A stretch of DNA of 64,000 nucleotides from Rikenellaceae bacterium (lineage in GTDB: Bacteria > Bacteroidota > Bacteroidia > Bacteroidales > Rikenellaceae), in the NCBI GenBank assembly GCA_015059965.1, contig SUZM01000005.1, positions 62,001 to 126,000 on the forward strand, read 5' to 3'. The notes beneath the pieces are model-generated. The model worked only from the letters and a program-made list of their open reading frames with translations, ran no database searches and was not told the origin of the DNA. The translations under genes and the position numbers were made by a program. Positions 58,212 through 64,000 of the stretch are shown here, in pieces (positions within the stretch are counted from its first letter, which is position 1; each line of letters begins with the position of its first letter).

Positions 58212-59189
58212 CTATTTTGACCCCTCTTTTGACTTTTTTCGACAGGCGAAGGCCTCGCGGCGGGCAGAGAGGTTTCGGCGCCAGCCGTCCCAGCGCGTGT
58301 AGCGCTCCCGCTTTTCGGGGTAGATGTCCTTAAGGGTTACCAGAATTCCTGTCTCCTCCACATGACCGAAATCGGGATTGATCACCGTATCGAAGAGGCG
58401 CATCGTGGGCGAGAGGTTCATATAGAGGTTGATCAGCGGGGGAATCGACTCGCCGCGTTCGCGCAGGTGCAGCACCAGCTGTCGGTGATTCTCCTCGTAG
58501 CTCTCGGCCGTGAAGAGATCTTCGGGGAGCACGCCCTCATAAGGAGGAAGCGTTTGGATGCCCTGCATAAGTTCTTCGCGATCAGCGAAATAGTGTTCGA
58601 GGAAATGAAAGAGAATGGCCCGGGCTTCGCGGTTATAGGTGGGGTACATCGTCACCTTGCCGAAGAGGTAGCGCACCTTGGGGTTGAGCACCACTAAGGC
58701 TCCGAGGCCGTCCCAAAGGTTGTCGAGCGCATAGAGGCTCTTGGGGTTGCGGCGGGCCTGGTACTGCAACTGCACAAAGGAGCGGCCAAGCTCGATCGTA
58801 TGGGGCAGGAAGCGCCGGCGGAAGCGGTCGCTGAAACGGAAGTAGTGCTCAGTCGAGAGGCACTCGGGGTGGGAGTTGCAACAGACAATGAAGCGGTAAC
58901 CTCCAACCACCTCCTGGGCCACGGGGTCCCAGACGATCAGCTGGCTGTAGCCTTCGGGGTGGAGATCCTCGGCATCGATATCGACCTCCTCACCCGTCCC
59001 TCCGCCGGCAGCACGAAAGGCCTCTTCGCGCAGACGTCCCACCTCGCGCATCAGGGCGGGGCAGTCTCCAGCCTCAAAGATATAGATCTCGTTCGAGGCC
59101 TTCTTCGTATCACGGATTTTACGTTCGGGGGTCAGCTCCCGAAGCAACTCTTCTCGGGGTATGGGCTCTATCAACGTCTTCATCTCCAA
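58212..59189 (-). CDS. glsB: GNAT-type N-acyltransferase, GlsB-like (glycine lipids)
   Basis: This 325-residue protein closely resembles Bacteroides GlsB, the N-acyltransferase that makes N-(3-acyloxyacyl)glycine precursors of glycine lipids. Recognisable segments are NEIYIFEAGDCPALMREVGR, LREEAFRAAGGGTGEEVDID and LIVWDPVAQEVVGGYRFI, followed by ELGRSFVQLQY. The glsA-like gene lies just upstream on the same strand (77-base gap), as in Bacteroides. A private promoter at 59234-59241 is also visible. The product acts at the inner membrane. Assignment rests on recalled similarity to GlsB. Confidence 0.85.
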   Translation of the reverse strand: MEMKTLIEPIPREELLRELTPERKIRDTKKASNEIYIFEAGDCPALMREVGRLREEAFRAAGGGTGEEVDIDAEDLHPEGYSQLIVWDPVAQEVVGGYRFIVCCNSHPECLSTEHYFRFSDRFRRRFLPHTIELGRSFVQLQYQARRNPKSLYALDNLWDGLGALVVLNPKVRYLFGKVTMYPTYNREARAILFHFLEHYFADREELMQGIQTLPPYEGVLPEDLFTAESYEENHRQLVLHLRERGESIPPLINLYMNLSPTMRLFDTVINPDFGHVEETGILVTLKDIYPEKRERYTRWDGWRRNLSARREAFACRKKSKEGSK

Positions 59190-59233
59190 TCAATCTAACT
59201 AATCCGAAGCAACAAAACTTCTGTTTTCGAGGA

Positions 59234-59241
59234 CAAATATA
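59234..59241 (-). promoter_or_regulatory. -7 box for glsB
   Basis: Minus-strand TATATTTG in CCTATATTTGTCC, about 45 bases upstream of the glsB ATG. Confidence 0.6.
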
Positions 59242-59266
59242 GGAATTTTTAGGCTTTTTTGAACAA

Positions 59267-60094
59267 TCAATCCCCATTTTTCTTGAGTTTCTCGCCCAAT
59301 TCATAGACCTTGCGACGGATGTATTCGGTCTGCTCGCGGGCCGAACCCCGGGCGTGCAGATCGCTCAACGGGATGGGCTCGCCGACAAGGATGCGGAAGC
59401 GCTGGCCGTGCTGGCGGAACATCTCGTCGGCCAGGTAGAGCATCTCGATATTAAACTTTACGCCCAGGCGGGTACGGAGGTTCGAGAGGCGGTAGAAGCG
59501 GTTTGAGAGGCACCCCTCAACAAAGACGGGGACAATCTCGCGGTGGGTGGCATGGGCCTTCTTCACGAAATTGGGCTTCCAGGGGGTGTCGCTCACCACC
59601 CCCTTATGGCGGCGCGAGCAGAGGCCCGCAGGGAAGGTCAGCACCGGCAGGTCGCCGTAGAGCACCTCGTCGAAACGACGGGCATACTCCGCACTCTGTG
59701 CTCCATGTTTATTGACCGGCACCCAAAGGGGGCACAGGGGTTCGATGTGCATCAACAGATCGTTTACAATCACGCGGGCATCGCCGAAGTGGTCGATCAG
59801 CTTATCGGCCAGCATCATGCCGTCCATTCCGCCGAAGGGGTGGTTCGAGGCGAAGAGGTAGCGGCCGTCGCGCGGCAGGCGGTCGAGCCCCTCGATCGTG
59901 TAGCTCACCCCCAGGGTCTCGAAGGCGGCATGGATGAAGGTCTGCGGAGCCGAATCCCAGTGGCGGGCGATTACCGCGTTGATCTGATCCACATGCAGGA
60001 TGCGTTTGAGGTAGTTTACCACAAAGCGCGGCACATAACGAGAGGCCTTCGGGGCCTTCGATTTCAGTACCGCATCGATGTCTATTTGTGCCAT
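59267..60094 (-). CDS. glsA: 1-acylglycerol-3-phosphate acyltransferase-like protein, GlsA-like
   Basis: This 275-residue PlsC-type acyltransferase has the HX4D motif NHPFGGMD and a later FPAGLCSRR corresponding to the FPEG block. The start MAQIDIDAVLKSKAPKASRYVPRF matches Bacteroides GlsA, which adds the second acyl chain of glycine lipids by O-acylation. I chose ATG 60094 because the promoter TATATTTG (60114-60121) lies just upstream and earlier in-frame sequence overlaps the divergent rsmH gene. The glsB-like gene follows. Confidence 0.85.
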   Translation of the reverse strand: MAQIDIDAVLKSKAPKASRYVPRFVVNYLKRILHVDQINAVIARHWDSAPQTFIHAAFETLGVSYTIEGLDRLPRDGRYLFASNHPFGGMDGMMLADKLIDHFGDARVIVNDLLMHIEPLCPLWVPVNKHGAQSAEYARRFDEVLYGDLPVLTFPAGLCSRRHKGVVSDTPWKPNFVKKAHATHREIVPVFVEGCLSNRFYRLSNLRTRLGVKFNIEMLYLADEMFRQHGQRFRILVGEPIPLSDLHARGSAREQTEYIRRKVYELGEKLKKNGD

Positions 60095-60113
60095 GTTGAA
60101 AAATATATTGGAA

Positions 60114-60121
60114 CAAATATA
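60114..60121 (-). promoter_or_regulatory. -7 box for glsA
   Basis: Minus-strand TATATTTG, 19 bases from the glsA ATG and divergent from the rsmH promoter about 25 bases away. Confidence 0.6.
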
Positions 60122-60144
60122 GTAAGAATTTCCCGTAAATTGAC

Positions 60145-60152
60145 TAACTTTA
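60145..60152 (+). promoter_or_regulatory. -7 box for the division cluster (rsmH-ftsL-ftsI)
   Basis: TAACTTTA with TTGAC just upstream, 17 bases before ATG 60170. It is a weaker match to the consensus. No mraZ gene precedes rsmH. Confidence 0.45.
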
Positions 60153-60169
60153 CACCCAAATTTACACAA

Positions 60170-61084
60170 ATGAACTCCACATCGACCCAATATCATACGC
60201 CGGTGCTGCTTGAGGAGTCGGTCTCGCTCCTGGATTTGCAGCCTTCGGGTACTTATGCCGACCTCACCTTTGGTGGGGGCGGACACTCGCGCCGCATCCT
60301 CGAGGGGTTGGGCCCCGAGGGGCATCTCTACAGCTTTGATCAGGATCGCGACACGGAGGCCAACGCCCCCCAAGATCCGCGATTCCACTATGTCGCCAGC
60401 AACTTCCGATTCCTGCGTGGACAATTGCGCCTGCGCGGAGTAAAGGAGGTGGATGGCATTCTAGCCGATTTAGGGGTCTCTTCCCACCACTTCGATGCCA
60501 CCGAACGAGGCTTCTCGTTTCGCGGCGAAGCGGCCCTGGATATGCGCATGAACCAGCGCGGACGCCTGACGGCAGCCGATGTGGTCAATCAGTACGACAA
60601 CGCCTCCCTCAGCCGCATCCTGGGCGACTGGGGCGAACTGGATACCCCCTGGAAGGTGGCCAACTGCATCGAGCGGGCCCGCAAAGAGCGCCCCTTGGTG
60701 ACCACAGCCGATCTGGTAGCTGCCGTAGCCCCCTGCACACCCAAAAAGGCCGAGGCAAAGTTCCTGACCAAACTCTTTCAGGCGCTGCGCATCGAGGTAA
60801 ACGGGGAGATGGAGGCCCTGAAGATGGCCCTCGAACAGAGCCTTCGGGTATTGAAGCCCGGCGGGCGACTGGTCGTCATTTCGTACCACTCGTTGGAGGA
60901 TCGTCTGGTGAAGAATTTTCTCAAGAGCGGCAACTTCGAGGGAGACATCGAGAAGGATTTCTACGGGCGGACCACCGCTCCGTTCGAGCTCATCACCCGC
61001 AAGGCGGTAGTCCCCACAGAAGAGGAGCTGAATCGAAATCCCCGATCGCGCTCGGCCAAGTTGCGGGCCGCGATCAAATTATAA
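60170..61084 (+). CDS. rsmH: 16S rRNA m4C1402 methyltransferase RsmH
   Basis: RsmH (MraW) methylates N4 of C1402 in 16S rRNA. The 304-residue product has HTPVLLEESVSLL at the start, the SAM motif YADLTFGGGGHSRRILE, GILADLGVSSHHFD, RGFSFRGEAALDMRM and the closing VVISYHSLEDRLVKNF with RNPRSRSAKLRA. ATG 60170 gives the normal N-terminus. It opens the plus-strand division cluster, but the usual upstream mraZ is missing: only 75 bases separate it from the divergent glsA. Confidence 0.96.
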   Translation: MNSTSTQYHTPVLLEESVSLLDLQPSGTYADLTFGGGGHSRRILEGLGPEGHLYSFDQDRDTEANAPQDPRFHYVASNFRFLRGQLRLRGVKEVDGILADLGVSSHHFDATERGFSFRGEAALDMRMNQRGRLTAADVVNQYDNASLSRILGDWGELDTPWKVANCIERARKERPLVTTADLVAAVAPCTPKKAEAKFLTKLFQALRIEVNGEMEALKMALEQSLRVLKPGGRLVVISYHSLEDRLVKNFLKSGNFEGDIEKDFYGRTTAPFELITRKAVVPTEEELNRNPRSRSAKLRAAIKL

Positions 61085-61112
61085 TCGACCCGCGAAAAGA
61101 GTCCCGAATACC

Positions 61113-61625
61113 ATGCAGCACGACACCGATTTCAACCCGATGACCGACGAAGAGCTCCTGCGCCGACAACAGGAGGAGGAGTTGGCACGCCGTATTCGGC
61201 GTGAGGTGCGGCGTGTGCAGCGCGGCGATGCCGACGAAGAGATGGCTGCCGAGGAGGCCGAGGAGATTCAACAACGCGCCCACCAGGAGGCCCTGGCAGA
61301 GCGTGAAAACCAAAGATCGAAGCATCCGTTGCGTGGGCTCATTACCGGCAACATCCTGCGCCAGGAGTGGCTGACCGTACACTACCGCTACCCGCTGCTC
61401 ATCGCCGCGGTCTTTCTGCTCAGCATCGTGGTGATGTTTTGGTCCCTGAGGCTCGACATGCGCCTCACGCAGACCGAACGCCGGGTACAGCTGTTGCGCG
61501 AACGCGCCCTGCACCTGAAGGAGGAGCGCAGCCGCCTGACCAGCCACTCGGCCGTGGTCGAGGAGCTCCGTCGCCGCAACATTCCGCTGGAAGATCCACG
61601 GGTTCCCCACGAAATCATCGACTAA
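61113..61625 (+). CDS. ftsL: FtsL-like cell division protein
   Basis: This 170-residue bitopic protein has a highly charged cytoplasmic region (about 1-80, rich in Glu, Arg and Gln), one membrane helix (about 93-112, YPLLIAAVFLLSIVVMFWSL) and a periplasmic coiled coil (about 113-160). That layout and the position between rsmH and ftsI identify FtsL, which scaffolds FtsB, FtsQ and the septal synthase. The cytoplasmic part is longer than in E. coli FtsL, as is usual in Bacteroidota. Sequence similarity alone would be weak. Confidence 0.8.
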   Translation: MQHDTDFNPMTDEELLRRQQEEELARRIRREVRRVQRGDADEEMAAEEAEEIQQRAHQEALAERENQRSKHPLRGLITGNILRQEWLTVHYRYPLLIAAVFLLSIVVMFWSLRLDMRLTQTERRVQLLRERALHLKEERSRLTSHSAVVEELRRRNIPLEDPRVPHEIID

Positions 61626-61628
61626 ACC

Positions 61629-63884
61629 ATGGAGCAGGAGCATAAATCGAAGATCAAGGGCGACATCTTGTTGCGCGTGAGACTGCTCTACAGCCTCTTC
61701 ATCCTGATGGGTGTGGTAATCCTGGGCCGGCTTGTATGGGTGCAGTTTCTGAGCGACGAGGTCCGGATCAATGCCGCACGCATCGAGAGCCGCATCTTCC
61801 GCAAGGACTCCGTGCGGGCCCGGCGCGGCAACATCCTTTCGCGCGACGGCGAGGCGCTGGCCACCTCGATCTTCCGCTACCGCGTGGAGTTCGACATGGC
61901 CGCCGAGGGCTTCGACTCGCTGGAGCTCTTCCATGAACAGAGCGACTCGCTGGCCAAGCTCCTGGCCCTGCACTTCAGAGATCGCTCAGCGGCCGAATAC
62001 AGCCGCCTGCTGCGCGAATCGCACGCCAAACACTACCGCCTGGTCTATCGCAAGGATACCACCTACTACAACTCCACCTCGTGGTTCGGCCGCCTGATCG
62101 ACCGCATGCGGGGAGAGGAGCAGACCACACGCAAGCTCTACGACACGTTGCGCGACCCGCGACCCGTGGAGATTCTGCCCCGCGAGGTGGACTACACGGA
62201 GTGGCAGACCCTGAAGGAGTTCCCGATCCTGAATTGGAATCTGGGCATGGTCTACCGCCTGGTGCAGTCGGATCAACGCCTCTACCCCCAAGGGGAGTTG
62301 GCACGACGCACGATCGGACGTCTCGACGAGCGAGGCGCCTATGGCATCGAGGCCCTCTGCCGCGACCACCTGGCCGGGAAGGATGGCGTGGAGTGGCGCC
62401 AGCGCATTGCCCACGGCTTCTCGGGCCGCGTGGCGGGCCATGCGGGCAACATCGACCCCGAGGATGGAGCCGATGTGGTCACCACGCTCGACCCTGATGT
62501 GCAGGATGTGGCCGACAAGGCCCTGCGCCGCCAACTCGAACGCCAGAATGCCCTCTGGGGCACCACAATCGTCATGGAGACCCAAACGGGCGAAATCCTG
62601 GCGCTGGCCAACCTCGGACGGAGATCCGATGGCTCGTATGGCGAGTTGGAAAACTACGCCCTGAGCCGCCGCATGGAACCCGGATCGACCTTTAAGGCGG
62701 CGGCTCTGCTGGCCCTTGTGGAGGATTGCGGTGCGGAGCTTACGCTGAGCTACGACTCGGAGGACGGCAAGCGTGTGAAGGTGGGCAAGGCCGAGGTGCA
62801 GGATTCGCACAGCGGCTTTGGGGTGGTCGATCTGAAGACCGCCACAGCCCAGTCGCTCAACGTCTTCTTTGCCAAGGCGATCTACGAGGCCTACAAGGAG
62901 GATCCGCAACGCTATGTCGATTTCCTGAAACATCTCCATCTGGATCGGCCCATGGGTCTTGAGGCCCTGGGCGAGCGTGCCCCTCTGCTCCCCGAACCGG
63001 GAAGCAAACTCTGGTATCCGCACGTCACGCTGCCCAACCTCGGCTACGGCTACGCCGTGGAGCTCACCCCGTTGCAGGTGGCAACCCTCTATAACGCCAT
63101 TGCCAACGACGGCGAGATGGTTGCTCCGCAGCTCCTGCGCGAAATTCGGCGCGGCGACAAAGTGATAGAAAGTTTCGAGAAGCGGGTGCTGGTGGAGGAG
63201 ATCTGCTCCAAAGAGTCGCTCAAAAAGGTGCGCGAATGCCTCGAAGAGGTGGTCCTGAGCGGCACGGCGAAATACTATTTGGGCGATACGACCCGTTATC
63301 GGGTGGCTGCCAAAACCGGCACGGCCAAGTATGCCCAAGGGGGAGTTCACTACTCGGACGGCTACTACCTGGGCTCCATGGTGGCCTACCTCCCGGCCGA
63401 CAAGCCCCGCTACACGGTGCTCACCTCGATCTTCACGCAGCGCGGACGCGGCACAACGATCTATGGCGCCGGTCTGGCCGGTCCCGTGGAGCAGCAGTTG
63501 GTGGGCTACCTCTCGACCCGTCACCCCGATTTTCGCAAAGAGATTACGGGTGAGGATGGGCTGACCCCCACCCGGATCAAGGGGGGCGACCTGGCCTCGG
63601 TACGCCGCGTGGCCGACCACTACGACAGCGATGCGGGAGAGGTGCCCCGTAAGGGCTGGGGGCGCATGGAGCACGACTCGATGGGGATGCGGGTAGTGGA
63701 GCTCGACAACGAGACCGACCGGGTTCCCGATGTGCGGGGCATGGGACTGAAGGATGCCCTCTACCTCCTGGAGAGCCGGGGGCTCCGGGTAACCTTCTCG
63801 GGCCAAGGGGCCGTGGTAAAGCAGAGCCCCGAGGCGGGAGCACCCCTTAAAAGGGGAGCCACAGCCTCGATAACCCTGAAATAG
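61629..63884 (+). CDS. ftsI: Penicillin-binding protein 2 / FtsI with C-terminal PASTA domain
   Basis: FtsI is the septal peptidoglycan transpeptidase. The 751-residue product has a membrane helix (about 14-40), a dimerisation domain with RARRGNILSRDG, and a transpeptidase domain with the nucleophile S353 and K356 (GSTFK), S409 in the SLN motif and KTG at 562-564. A C-terminal PASTA domain (about 690-751, VPDVRGMGLKDALYLLESRG) may sense cell-wall precursors. It starts four bases after ftsL. murE would be expected next, past the edge of the window. Confidence 0.95.
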   Translation: MEQEHKSKIKGDILLRVRLLYSLFILMGVVILGRLVWVQFLSDEVRINAARIESRIFRKDSVRARRGNILSRDGEALATSIFRYRVEFDMAAEGFDSLELFHEQSDSLAKLLALHFRDRSAAEYSRLLRESHAKHYRLVYRKDTTYYNSTSWFGRLIDRMRGEEQTTRKLYDTLRDPRPVEILPREVDYTEWQTLKEFPILNWNLGMVYRLVQSDQRLYPQGELARRTIGRLDERGAYGIEALCRDHLAGKDGVEWRQRIAHGFSGRVAGHAGNIDPEDGADVVTTLDPDVQDVADKALRRQLERQNALWGTTIVMETQTGEILALANLGRRSDGSYGELENYALSRRMEPGSTFKAAALLALVEDCGAELTLSYDSEDGKRVKVGKAEVQDSHSGFGVVDLKTATAQSLNVFFAKAIYEAYKEDPQRYVDFLKHLHLDRPMGLEALGERAPLLPEPGSKLWYPHVTLPNLGYGYAVELTPLQVATLYNAIANDGEMVAPQLLREIRRGDKVIESFEKRVLVEEICSKESLKKVRECLEEVVLSGTAKYYLGDTTRYRVAAKTGTAKYAQGGVHYSDGYYLGSMVAYLPADKPRYTVLTSIFTQRGRGTTIYGAGLAGPVEQQLVGYLSTRHPDFRKEITGEDGLTPTRIKGGDLASVRRVADHYDSDAGEVPRKGWGRMEHDSMGMRVVELDNETDRVPDVRGMGLKDALYLLESRGLRVTFSGQGAVVKQSPEAGAPLKRGATASITLK

Positions 63885-64000
63885 CCCGCCGAGGGGGTTC
63901 GGTGTCGAAAGGCGGTGCCGGCTGCCGGTACAAGGCCCGTCGGCCCTGCGAACGAAACCCCGAAACCAGATGGTTGATTTTTAAAAATTTAACATTTACA

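Noticed and set aside
63885..64000. Possible start of murE at the right edge
   Set aside because: The last 116 bases show no convincing reading frame; murE is expected but must begin after the window.
1..64000. tRNA, rRNA, tmRNA, RNase P RNA or insertion sequences
   Set aside because: I looked through the intergenic regions and saw no cloverleaf with a CCA-type end, no rRNA-like blocks and no transposase gene. A covariance search would be needed to exclude small RNAs.

Overview
The window looks like chromosomal DNA from a GC-rich member of the Bacteroidota, order Bacteroidales, most like Alistipes (Rikenellaceae). I infer this from several signs. Promoters carry the Bacteroidota -7 box TAnnTTTG (TACCTTTG, TATATTTG, TATCTTTG) and genes lack Shine-Dalgarno sites. 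There are families typical of the phylum (DUF3078, DUF4271, WbqC, DUF3244, DUF5672, the glycine-lipid acyltransferases GlsB and GlsA, a long-form IspG). Coding DNA is roughly 60% GC by eye. Genus is an inference; phylum is fairly secure.

Layout. 1-9.1 kb is housekeeping: partial ygiQ, recO and prmA, xerD behind a 96-bp tandem-repeat leader, then ispG-trmH-rsgA-cvpA as an overlapping minus-strand operon, and nfo. 9.1-12.3 kb holds an outer-membrane DUF3078 protein and an S41 protease with a tiny membrane partner. 12.3-13.2 kb is a gene-free, hairpin-rich stretch. 13.2-25.4 kb is mostly envelope and accessory material: a four-repeat lipoprotein, pgk, a small lipoprotein, a subtilase lipoprotein followed by a GH2-like protein that has lost its catalytic residues, WbqC, a DUF3244 lipoprotein and a TPR-membrane-HTH regulator. 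25.7-34 kb is a plus-strand housekeeping run (LysE, cmk, ispH, S41 protease, histidine kinase, DUF4271, hemD, rnpA, yidD).

34.1-35.9 kb is a lower-GC two-gene insert: an OLD/ABC-like ATPase translationally coupled to a small protein with a PD-(D/E)xK-like motif. It is the best candidate here for an undescribed defence or conflict system. 36-41.5 kb contains cell-surface proteins, including a Tyr/Trp-rich lipoprotein with NYR repeats, a FadL-type porin and a two-gene secreted pair. 41.8-47 kb carries kbl, an Lrp regulator, queD and polA. 47-55.5 kb is an envelope-glycan region: a MATE exporter, two glycosyltransferases and a tight deacetylase-GtrB-GT87-GtrA operon that resembles a polyprenyl-phosphate-sugar glycosylation module. 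55.5-60 kb carries purC-proS and the glycine-lipid genes glsB and glsA. The window ends in the division cluster (rsmH-ftsL-ftsI), whose next gene lies past the edge.

Between genes there is an unusual load of short repeats. These include degenerate heptanucleotide arrays abutting promoters or start codons, GGGGA-type palindromes, nested CGGCGC hairpins, a two-copy 49-bp core with non-identical pairing arms, and a palindrome at the start of two transcripts that differs between loci by a compensatory base pair. I saw no tRNA, rRNA, CRISPR array or transposase.
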